A model generated the notes under the pieces. The model ran no database searches, was not told where the DNA came from, and saw nothing but the letters and a program-made list of their open reading frames with translations. Both the position numbers and the translations under genes were made by a program. Shown piece by piece: positions 57,630 through 64,000 of a stretch of DNA of 64,000 bases. The DNA comes from Ancylobacter tetraedralis. GTDB lineage: Bacteria; Pseudomonadota; Alphaproteobacteria; Rhizobiales; Xanthobacteraceae. The stretch is from assembly GCF_014195655.1 (NCBI RefSeq), contig NZ_JACICD010000002.1:581015-645014 (forward strand), read 5' to 3'. Numbering within the stretch: position 1 is the first letter of the stretch; each line of letters opens with the position of its first letter.

Positions 57630-58436
57630 ATGTCCACCGCCGATGATCGGCTCGACGAGCTCGAGGCTCAGAGCATCTACATATTTCGCGAGGCTTTCGC
57701 GCGAATGAAGCGCATGGCGCTCCTGTGGTCGCTCGGCAAGGATTCCAACGTGATGATCTGGCTGGCGAGGAAGGCATTCCTCGGCCATGTCCCGTTTCCC
57801 GTGCTGCATGTCGACACCGGCAAGAAGTTCCGGGAAATGTATGATTTCCGGGACCATTATTCCCGCGAATGGGGCCTCGACCTCCGGGTCGACCCGTGCC
57901 CGCCGCTGGAGCAGATGGACCCGACCCTGCCGCCCGCCACCCGCTCGGCCGCGCGCAAGACCGAAGGGCTGAAGCTGGCGCTGGAGAAATACGGCTTCGA
58001 CGCCGTGGTCGCCGGCATCCGCCGCGACGAGGAGGCCACCCGCGCCAAGGAGCGCGTCTTCTCCCCGCGCGGTCTGGAAGGCGACTGGAACGTGCGCGAG
58101 CAGCCACCGGAATTCTGGGATCACTTCAACGCCACGCTGCCGGCCGGCGCGCATCTGCGCGTCCACCCGATCCTGCACTGGACCGAGCTGGATATCTGGG
58201 CCTACACGCGGCGGGAGAACATTCCCGTCATCCCGCTGTATTTCGCCAAGGACGGCAAGCGCTACCGCTCGCTGGGCGACCAGGACATCACCTTCCCGGT
58301 GGCGTCCGAGGCGGCGACGATCGACGAGATCCTCGTCGAGCTCGCCACCACCAAGGTGCCCGAGCGTTCCGGCCGCGCCATGGACCATGAATCCGAGGAT
58401 TCCTTCGAGCGGCTGCGCGTCGCCGGCTATCTGTGA
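57630..58436 (+). CDS. cysD: Sulfate adenylyltransferase, small subunit
   Basis: 268 residues. The PP-loop is [20 protein letters not shown] near residues 30-49, the variant SLGKDS standing for [45 protein letters not shown] and [19 protein letters not shown] are CysD landmarks. With CysN it makes APS from sulfate and ATP. It is the first gene of the plus-strand arm, 12 bp before the ATG of cysNC. Confidence 0.96.
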   Translation: MSTADDRLDELEAQSIYIFREAFARMKRMALLWSLGKDSNVMIWLARKAFLGHVPFPVLHVDTGKKFREMYDFRDHYSREWGLDLRVDPCPPLEQMDPTLPPATRSAARKTEGLKLALEKYGFDAVVAGIRRDEEATRAKERVFSPRGLEGDWNVREQPPEFWDHFNATLPAGAHLRVHPILHWTELDIWAYTRRENIPVIPLYFAKDGKRYRSLGDQDITFPVASEAATIDEILVELATTKVPERSGRAMDHESEDSFERLRVAGYL

Positions 58437-58447
58437 GAGGGGCGATC

Positions 58448-60388
58448 ATGTCCGCCAACGTCACCGTCCTCCCCTCCGCCACCGTCGACGCGGCCGACCG
58501 GCAGCTGGTGCGCATCGTCATCGTCGGCCATGTCGACCACGGCAAGTCGACCCTGATCGGACGCCTGCTGCACGAGACCGGCGGCATCCCGGCCGCCAAG
58601 ATCGAGCATCTGAAGGCGATTTCCGCGCGGCGCGGCATGCCCTTCGAATGGTCGTTCCTGCTCGACAGCCTGCAGGCCGAGCGCGACCAGGGCATCACCA
58701 TCGACACCAGCCAGATCCGCTTCCGCACCCCCTCGCGCGACATCATCCTGATCGACGCGCCCGGCCATGCGGAATTCCTGCGCAACATGATCACCGGCGC
58801 CTCGCAGGCCGATGCAGCGCTGCTGCTGATCGATGCCGCCGAGGGCGTGCGCGACCAGACGCGCCGTCACGGCTATCTGCTGCACCTGCTCGGCGTGCGG
58901 CAGGTGACGGTGGTGGTGAACAAGATGGACCGCGTCGATTATGACGAGGCAGTCTTCCGCGCCATCGAGAGCGAAATCACCGCCTATCTCGCCGGCCTCG
59001 GCGTGCAGGCGAGCGCGGTCATCCCGATTTCCGCCCGCGAGGGCGACGGCGTCGCGGAGCGCGGCACGCGCACGCCCTGGTTCACCGGGCCGACCGTGCT
59101 GGAGGCGCTGGACCAGTTCGAGCCGGCCCGCGCCCCGCAGGAACTGGCGCTGCGCATGCCGGTGCAGGCAGTCTACAAGTTCGATGACCGGCGCATCGTC
59201 GCCGGGCGCATCGAGACCGGCAACCTGGCCGTGGGGCAGGAGATCGTCTTCCAGCCCTCCGGCAAGGTGGCGGTGGTGAAGACCATCGAGACCTGGCCGG
59301 TACCGCCCGCCGGGCAGGAATTGACGGCGCTGCAGGCCGGCAACGCCGCCGCGCTCACGCTCGACCGGGAAATCTTCGTCGAGCGCGGCGAGATCCTTTC
59401 AGTGCCGTCCGCCCGCCCGCGCGCCACGCGGCGCATCCGCGTCCGGCTGTTCTGGCTGGCGGAGGAGGCGCTGGAGGTCGGCACGACGCTGATCGCCCGG
59501 CTCGCCACCTCGGAATCGCGCGCCACCGTCGCGGCGGTGCACGAAGTGGTCGACCCCGGTCACCTCTCCACCTTCGAATCCAAGCGCATCGGCCGCAACC
59601 AGGTCGGCGAGGTGGAGTTGCTGCTCTCCCGCCCCATCGCCGCCGATCCGCACCGGCTGAACCCGCGCACCGGCCGCATCGCGCTGGAACTGGGCGGGCG
59701 CATTGCCGGCGGCGGCCTCGTCATCTCGGTGCTCGACGGCGAGGCGGCGCAGCCCGCGCCGGCCGCCCGCCACATCACGCCCGTGGCCTCGGCGGTGACG
59801 CCGGAGGAGCGGCTCGCCCGCTTCGGCCATGGCGGCGCGGTGGTGTGGCTCACCGGGCTTTCCGGCTCGGGCAAGTCGACGCTGGCGCGGGCTCTGGAGC
59901 GCCGGCTGTTCGACCGCGGCGCCCTCGTCACGCTGCTCGACGGCGATACGCTGCGCGCCGGGCTGAACAGCGATCTCGGCTTTTCCGATGCCGACCGGGC
60001 GGAGAACAACCGCCGGCTCGGCGAGGTGGCAAACCTGCTGAAGGGCCTCGGCCATGTGGTGCTGGTGGCGGCGGTCTCGCCCTCGGCGCAGGCGCGGGCG
60101 CAGGTGCGCGCCGCCGTCGGGCCGGGCTTCTTCGAGGTGCATGTCTCGGCGCCGCTGGAATTGTGCGAGCAGCGCGACCCCAAGGGGCTCTACGCCAAGG
60201 CGCGTGCGGGCGAAATCCGTGGCTTCACCGGCATCGACGCCCCCTATGAGGCGCCGGTTACGCCGGAACTGGTGGTGGAGACCGACAAGCTCGATCTCGC
60301 CACCGGGGTCGACCGCATCGAGGCCCTGCTGGCCGAGGCCGGCGTGTTCCAGCTGCGCCCGGCGGCGGCGGACGATACCGGCCTGTGA
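58448..60388 (+). CDS. cysNC: Sulfate adenylyltransferase GTPase fused to APS kinase
   Basis: 646 residues from ATG 58448 (GAGAGGGG upstream; a GTG at 58433 overlaps the cysD stop). The N-terminal elongation-factor-like GTPase has [27 protein letters not shown] and VVNKMD. After about residue 445 comes the APS kinase with [15 protein letters not shown] (P-loop) and a [12 protein letters not shown] lid. The first half drives APS formation by GTP hydrolysis, the second phosphorylates APS to PAPS. The neighbouring CysH is of the APS-using type, so PAPS may serve other sulfotransfer needs. Confidence 0.95.
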   Translation: MSANVTVLPSATVDAADRQLVRIVIVGHVDHGKSTLIGRLLHETGGIPAAKIEHLKAISARRGMPFEWSFLLDSLQAERDQGITIDTSQIRFRTPSRDIILIDAPGHAEFLRNMITGASQADAALLLIDAAEGVRDQTRRHGYLLHLLGVRQVTVVVNKMDRVDYDEAVFRAIESEITAYLAGLGVQASAVIPISAREGDGVAERGTRTPWFTGPTVLEALDQFEPARAPQELALRMPVQAVYKFDDRRIVAGRIETGNLAVGQEIVFQPSGKVAVVKTIETWPVPPAGQELTALQAGNAAALTLDREIFVERGEILSVPSARPRATRRIRVRLFWLAEEALEVGTTLIARLATSESRATVAAVHEVVDPGHLSTFESKRIGRNQVGEVELLLSRPIAADPHRLNPRTGRIALELGGRIAGGGLVISVLDGEAAQPAPAARHITPVASAVTPEERLARFGHGGAVVWLTGLSGSGKSTLARALERRLFDRGALVTLLDGDTLRAGLNSDLGFSDADRAENNRRLGEVANLLKGLGHVVLVAAVSPSAQARAQVRAAVGPGFFEVHVSAPLELCEQRDPKGLYAKARAGEIRGFTGIDAPYEAPVTPELVVETDKLDLATGVDRIEALLAEAGVFQLRPAAADDTGL

Positions 60389-60398
60389 GCCGCCGCGT

Positions 60399-60437
60399 CG
60401 TCGTCCCGGATCGGCGGCCGGTCCGTCCGGGATGACG
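60399..60437. terminator. Bidirectional hairpin between cysNC and the DUF429 gene
   Basis: CGTCGTCCCGGA (60399-60410) pairs with TCCGGGATGACG (60426-60437) with one wobble pair. The arms match the very common rhizobial intergenic palindrome CGTCATCCCGG. It sits between convergent genes, 11 bases past the cysNC stop, and probably terminates both. Confidence 0.65.
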
Positions 60438-60441
60438 CTCT

Positions 60442-61194
60442 CTAGGCCCAGATGGCGATCGGCAGGCCGTGCGCGTCCTCTTCGGGCGGCGAGGGGAAGC
60501 TCACCGCCTCGCCCCGCGCGATGCGCCCCGCCGTCCACGCGGCCGCGCAGGCGTCGATGAGGTCATCCTCGCCGACGCCGATCGCGCGCGCCGCGAAAGG
60601 CGCGAGCGGGTCGGGCGGAAAGCCGGCGGCCTGCAGCAGCGCGCGGCGCAAGGCAAGACCCGGCTTGTGCGCGGCGTTCTTCACCTTCTTGGGGGTATCG
60701 AGCGGGGCTCCCCCGTTCATCGCCCAGAAGCTCACTTCCGGGTGGCATTCATGGACATGCGGCCGCAGCGCGGGATTGTCGCGCAGCCAGCGGTCGATCT
60801 CCATGATCTTGGGAAAGATGGCGAAGCCCTGCTTGGCGACCGCACGCGGCGGGGTCGAGGTCGCGCGGGCCGTCGCGCACGCATGGCGGTAGCGCTCCGG
60901 CTCCGGCACGGTCGCATCGACCCCGGCATGGACGGCGGCGCGCGAGGGGATCGAGAACACGCTCGATTGTCGCCCGCCCAGCAGCGGGCGCACCAGCCGC
61001 TCGGGCGCGCGGCCCTTCGCCTCGATCCGCTCAGGCAGGCCGATGGGCATGTCGACCGCCAGAATATCCGGGTGCAGCGGCCGGTCGAACAGGTCCGCGA
61101 GCCGGGACACGCGCTCGGCGCGGGCGGTGCCGTCCGGCTCGACGATCACCACCGCCCAGCCGCCCTTGCACCCGTCCGCGCCGGCCACCCGCAT
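60442..61194 (-). CDS. DUF429 protein
   Basis: 250 residues from ATG 61194 (GGGAG upstream). VAGADGCKGGWAVVIVEPDG opens the protein with the first acidic metal ligand of an RNase-H-like fold, ILAVDMPIGLPE carries the second, and GVGEDDLIDACAAAW the late D-D pair. DUF429 is described as a predicted nuclease of RNase H fold with unknown role. It follows the FAD oxidoreductase gene by 23 bp on the same strand. Confidence 0.82.
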   Translation of the reverse strand: MRVAGADGCKGGWAVVIVEPDGTARAERVSRLADLFDRPLHPDILAVDMPIGLPERIEAKGRAPERLVRPLLGGRQSSVFSIPSRAAVHAGVDATVPEPERYRHACATARATSTPPRAVAKQGFAIFPKIMEIDRWLRDNPALRPHVHECHPEVSFWAMNGGAPLDTPKKVKNAAHKPGLALRRALLQAAGFPPDPLAPFAARAIGVGEDDLIDACAAAWTAGRIARGEAVSFPSPPEEDAHGLPIAIWA

Positions 61195-61217
61195 GGGTTG
61201 TCTCCCGGGCGGCATCC

Positions 61218-62390
61218 TCAGATGATGTTCAGCTCGGCATAGGGCCGGCCGGCGAGGATGCGCTCATAGCCGAACACGTCGAGATCGAGCGAGACCGAGC
61301 GGCCTCGGCTGATCCATTCGGCAATGGCGCGGCCGGCGGCGGGCGCCTGCTGCAGGCCGTGACCGGAGAAGCCGTTCATGAAGTAGAAATTGCCGACCTC
61401 CGGATGCGGCCCGATTACCGCATTGTGGTCGAGCAGGTTCATCTCGTAATGCCCCGCCCAGGCGCGCACCACCTTGAGTTCCTCCATCGCCGGGATGCGG
61501 TGGGCGAGGTGCGGCCAGATGCCTTCCTCGAACACCGACCAGTCGACCTCGAAATCCCCGTCCGCGTCCGGGTCCTGGTCTTCCGGCGGCGGCGCGCCGC
61601 AGATCTGGTAGGCGCCTTCGGGCCGGATGTAGAAGCCGGACGGGTCGCACAGAAGCGGCAGCCTGGGCAGCGGAGTGCGGCAGTGCACGACGAACACGCA
61701 GCGCTTGCGGCCCTCCACCGGCAGGGCGATGCCGGCCATTCCGGCCACCCGCCCGCCGCGCGGACCGGCGGCATTGACCAGCGCGCCGCAGCCGAAGCGC
61801 CGCCCGTCCTTGAGCGTGGCGCCGGTGATGCGGTTGCCCTCGCGAGTGATGTCAACCACCTCGCCGGTGATGAACACCGCGCCGCGGGCCTTGGCGGAGG
61901 CGCGCATGCCGGCGAGGAAGGCGTGGGCGTCGAACCAGCCCTCGCCGGTGAGCCCATAGGCACCGGCGACGATGCCCTCCACGTTCAGCCAGGGGAAGGT
62001 GGCTTGCAGCCGCTCGGGGTCGAGCAGGGCGATGTCGGCGCCTTCCGCCTGCTGTATGCGGTGATTGGCTTCCAGGATGGGGCGCCCCGCCTCGCTGGCG
62101 AGGATGAGATAGCCGCCTTCGTGCCAGGCGAGATCGACATCCGCCTCGAAGCGCTCGCGGGCGTTCTTGATGAAGTCGAGGCCGAACAGCGACATGCGGA
62201 TGTTCTCGGGGATCGAGAACTGCTGGCGCAGCGAGGCCGCCGACAGCGTGGTGGAGGAATGCGCGAAGGTGGTATCGCGCTCGATCACCGCCACCCGGCC
62301 CTTGAAGGCCGGGTCGAGGGTGAGGAAATAGGCCGCCGCTGCACCCATGATCGCGCCGCCGACAATGAGAACCTCGAATGTATCGTCCAT
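61218..62390 (-). CDS. FAD-dependent oxidoreductase (DAO / FOXRED1-like)
   Basis: 390 residues. The FAD-binding motif is VLIVGGAIMGAAAAYFLTL, ending in an acidic residue of VAVIERDTTF. STTLSAASLRQQFS is typical of sarcosine/dimethylglycine-type oxidases and the FOXRED1 group. The C-terminal FMNGFSGHGLQQAPAAGRAI contacts the isoalloxazine. The substrate is likely an N-methyl or D-amino acid, but cannot be named. FOXRED1 itself helps complex I assembly; that link is uncertain here. Confidence 0.85.
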   Translation of the reverse strand: MDDTFEVLIVGGAIMGAAAAYFLTLDPAFKGRVAVIERDTTFAHSSTTLSAASLRQQFSIPENIRMSLFGLDFIKNARERFEADVDLAWHEGGYLILASEAGRPILEANHRIQQAEGADIALLDPERLQATFPWLNVEGIVAGAYGLTGEGWFDAHAFLAGMRASAKARGAVFITGEVVDITREGNRITGATLKDGRRFGCGALVNAAGPRGGRVAGMAGIALPVEGRKRCVFVVHCRTPLPRLPLLCDPSGFYIRPEGAYQICGAPPPEDQDPDADGDFEVDWSVFEEGIWPHLAHRIPAMEELKVVRAWAGHYEMNLLDHNAVIGPHPEVGNFYFMNGFSGHGLQQAPAAGRAIAEWISRGRSVSLDLDVFGYERILAGRPYAELNII

Positions 62391-62512
62391 GATCCGTGTC
62401 CGCTGGGGAGCTTCTGCGCCATCGTCTCGCCCGGCTGACAGTGTCGGGTTGGCAGTGTCCCGGCGAGGCGGATAGGCTCAATTCAGCCGTTTGCCAATTA
62501 GCCGAGCGAATC

Positions 62513-63412
62513 ATGAACGCTTTCGTCCGTCCCCGCCGCAGCGTGCTCTATATGCCGGGCTCGAATGCCCGGGCGCTGGAGAAGGCGCGCATGCTGCCCG
62601 CGGACGCCATCATCCTCGATCTCGAGGACGCCGTGGCCCCCGATGCCAAGCCGCAGGCGCGCGAGGAGGTGGCCGTGACGCTGGCGCGGGGAGGCTTCGG
62701 CCCGCGCGAGGTGGTGGTGCGGGTCAATGGCCCAGACACGCCGTGGTTCGAGGACGACCTGGCGGTTCTAGCCACGGCAAGCGCGGCGGGGGCGGGCCCC
62801 GATGCCGTGTTGATCCCCAAAGTGGGCGATCCCGAGACGCTGCGCCTCGTCGGCCGGCGGCTGGAGGCGCTCGGCGCGCCGAGCTCGCTCGGCGTGTGGG
62901 CGATGATTGAAACGCCGATCGCCGTGCTCCGCGCGCTCGACATCGCGCTCGCGGCGCGCGACCCGCTCACGCGGCTGCGCGTGCTGGTGCTGGGCACCAA
63001 CGATCTGGCGAAGGAAACCGGCGCGCGCATCCTGCCCGGGCGGGCGCCCATGCAGGCATGGCTGTCGCACTGCGTGCTGGCGGCCCGGGCCGGCGGGGCG
63101 GAGGTGCTTGACGGCGTGTGGAACGATTTTCGCGACGTGGCCGGCTTCGCGGGCGAATGCGCGCAGGCGGCCGATCTCGGTTTTGACGGCAAGACGCTGA
63201 TCCATCCCAGCCAGATCGAGCCATGCAATGCCGCCTTCACGCCCCCATCTGAGGAGATCACGGCCGCGCGCGGGCTGATCGAGCTGTTCGACCGGCCGGA
63301 GAACGCGGGCAAGGGCGTGCTGCAGATCGAGGGGCGGATGTATGAGCGCATGCATGCCGACATCGCCCGCAAGAGAGTGGCACTGGCCGACGCGATCGCC
63401 GCGCGGCCGTGA
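62513..63412 (+). CDS. HpcH/HpaI-CitE family lyase (malyl-CoA lyase-like)
   Basis: 299 residues from ATG 62513. PRRSVLYMPGSNARALEKAR is the CitE opening, IILDLEDAVAP the metal-ligand strand, VVVRVNGPDTPW the substrate arginine, AMIETPIAVLRA a glutamate ligand and FDGKTLIHPSQI the conserved end. Members cleave or form beta-hydroxyacyl-CoA such as citryl-CoA or malyl-CoA, or act as (S)-malyl-CoA thioesterases. The exact reaction is unclear. It is divergent from the FAD oxidoreductase gene. Confidence 0.87.
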   Translation: MNAFVRPRRSVLYMPGSNARALEKARMLPADAIILDLEDAVAPDAKPQAREEVAVTLARGGFGPREVVVRVNGPDTPWFEDDLAVLATASAAGAGPDAVLIPKVGDPETLRLVGRRLEALGAPSSLGVWAMIETPIAVLRALDIALAARDPLTRLRVLVLGTNDLAKETGARILPGRAPMQAWLSHCVLAARAGGAEVLDGVWNDFRDVAGFAGECAQAADLGFDGKTLIHPSQIEPCNAAFTPPSEEITAARGLIELFDRPENAGKGVLQIEGRMYERMHADIARKRVALADAIAARP

Positions 63413-63436
63413 GGCATGTGGAGTGAGGCATGCGGC
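63409..63436. repeat. Imperfect 14-bp tandem duplication
   Basis: GTGAGGCATGTGGA and GTGAGGCATGCGGC lie in tandem (63409-63422 and 63423-63436), covering the lyase stop codon and the first possible ATG of the DUF1737 frame. It looks like a small slippage duplication. Confidence 0.5.
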
Positions 63437-63465
63437 TACCAGACATCTGGAGTGAGGACGAGACG

Positions 63466-63669
63466 ATGAAGCTCTATCGCTATCTGACCGGACCGGACGA
63501 CGTTTCCTTCTGCAAGCGCGTCTCGGCGGCGCTCAACAAAGGCTGGCAGCTGCAGGGCAGCCCAACCCTGACATTCGATCCTGTGAAGGGTCGGGTGATC
63601 TGCGGGCAGGCGATCATCAAGGAAGTCGAGGGCGACTGGTCCGACGACGTGGTGCTCTCCGACCACTGA
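63466..63669 (+). CDS. DUF1737 protein
   Basis: 67 residues from ATG 63466 (GAGG about 8 bases upstream; an in-frame ATG at 63430 would add 12 residues within the duplicated sequence). KLYRYLTGPDDVSFCKRVSA and the LNKGWQLQGSPTLTFDP segment are the DUF1737 signature, a small domain in which a conserved WQL segment follows a short helix. Function unknown. It lies 53 bp after the lyase gene and may share its transcript. Confidence 0.82.
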   Translation: MKLYRYLTGPDDVSFCKRVSAALNKGWQLQGSPTLTFDPVKGRVICGQAIIKEVEGDWSDDVVLSDH

Positions 63670-63670
63670 G

Positions 63671-63688
63671 CGGGTGCCCGAACACCCG
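63671..63688 (+). terminator. Hairpin after the DUF1737 gene
   Basis: CGGGTG-CCCGAA-CACCCG, perfect 6-bp arms, starts 2 bases past the stop codon. There is no U-tract. The rest of the final stretch to 63930 shows no gene. Confidence 0.4.
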
Positions 63689-63931
63689 TCGTGGTGCCCG
63701 TTTGCGGGGCAAACGGCATGTGAAACTGCCGCGTCCTGAGGCATATGGCGGCCAGATCCGAACGGCAGGGAGCGCGAGATTTTTCGCCTCCCGAGGTGCC
63801 GGAAAACCCGCCGAGGGGCACTCCGAAAAACGGACAGAAACGCTAACCAATTGAAAGGTCGGGATTTCTGACGTTTTCGCGGCGATTGATCCACAGCGTC
63901 GTTTGCCTGTCATTTTTCTGCAAGAAGGCCG

Positions 63932-63960
63932 TTGACAGGTTGGGAGGGGTGCCCCTATAA
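63932..63960 (+). promoter_or_regulatory. Near-consensus promoter at the right edge, possibly of an rRNA operon
   Basis: TTGACA (63932-63937) is followed by a 17-bp spacer and CTATAA (63955-63960), the strongest sigma-70-type promoter in the window. The downstream AAGCGCCCATCGACGCGG stretch and the absence of a coding start before 64000 resemble leaders of rhizobial ribosomal RNA operons. The RNA gene itself would be outside the window, so this identification is an inference. Confidence 0.6.
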
Positions 63961-64000
63961 AGCGCCCATCGACGCGGCGCCACCGCAACGGCGGGATTGG

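Noticed and set aside
63885..63900. TGATCCACA as a DnaA box
   Set aside because: One mismatch, a single copy and no other origin features.

Overview
The window is high-GC DNA with tightly packed genes, short ATGA/GTGA stop-start overlaps and an alphaproteobacterial gene order (priA-xerC; sucA-sucB-lpdA with mdh and zapE; cysI-DUF934-cysH behind a DUF2849 gene; fused cysNC; DUF2161, DUF429, DUF1737 families). It looks like a chromosomal segment of a Hyphomicrobiales (Rhizobiales) bacterium, plausibly Xanthobacteraceae-like (Ancylobacter, Starkeya, Xanthobacter). The genus is a guess.

Left end (3-10537): a catecholate siderophore locus. A translationally coupled operon encodes isochorismate synthase (truncated by the window edge), DHB-AMP ligase, a stand-alone isochorismatase, a stand-alone aryl carrier protein, a C-A-T-TE peptide synthetase whose adenylation pocket reads as serine-activating, and the DHB-forming dehydrogenase. 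A convergent FecCD permease/ATPase pair and a divergent IroE-like esterase cover uptake and iron release.

10712-16415: DsbB, an HNH endonuclease and three envelope or hydrolase genes, including a large M23 peptidase and a PHB-depolymerase-type esterase. 16722-22135: succinate dehydrogenase sdhCDA...B, interrupted between sdhA and sdhB by a lower-GC methyltransferase gene and about 240 bp of spacer, then a GluQ-type tRNA synthetase. 22231-27336: periplasmic phosphodiesterase, spermidine-synthase-like protein, DUF2161 nuclease-fold protein, AEC transporter, ACT-domain protein and a collagen-like lipoprotein. 27380-31493: PriA, XerC, a VOC protein and a 43-residue secreted peptide with its own strong terminator.

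31605-41456 (all minus): TCA block zapE - DUF1003 - mdh - sucA - sucB - lysE - lpdA. sucCD, which often sits between mdh and sucA in related bacteria, is missing here and a LysE exporter is inserted. 41693-51200: envelope and stress genes (trypsin-like protease, GNAT, MscS with DUF3772, CAP lipoprotein, CobW GTPase, D-Ala-D-Ala carboxypeptidase, a HisE-like protein, a DedA/YqaA protein).

51223-60388: sulfate assimilation. A divergent AT-rich promoter region (57495-57629) separates cysD-cysNC (plus) from DUF2849-cysI-DUF934-cysH-sbp-cysT-cysW (minus). The transport ATPase cysA and siroheme synthase cysG are not in the window. 60442-63669 holds a DUF429 protein, an FAD oxidoreductase, a CitE-type lyase and a DUF1737 protein. 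The last 330 bp end in a near-consensus TTGACA-N17-CTATAA promoter, possibly that of an rRNA operon starting just outside. No tRNA, rRNA, CRISPR array or insertion sequence was recognised inside the window.
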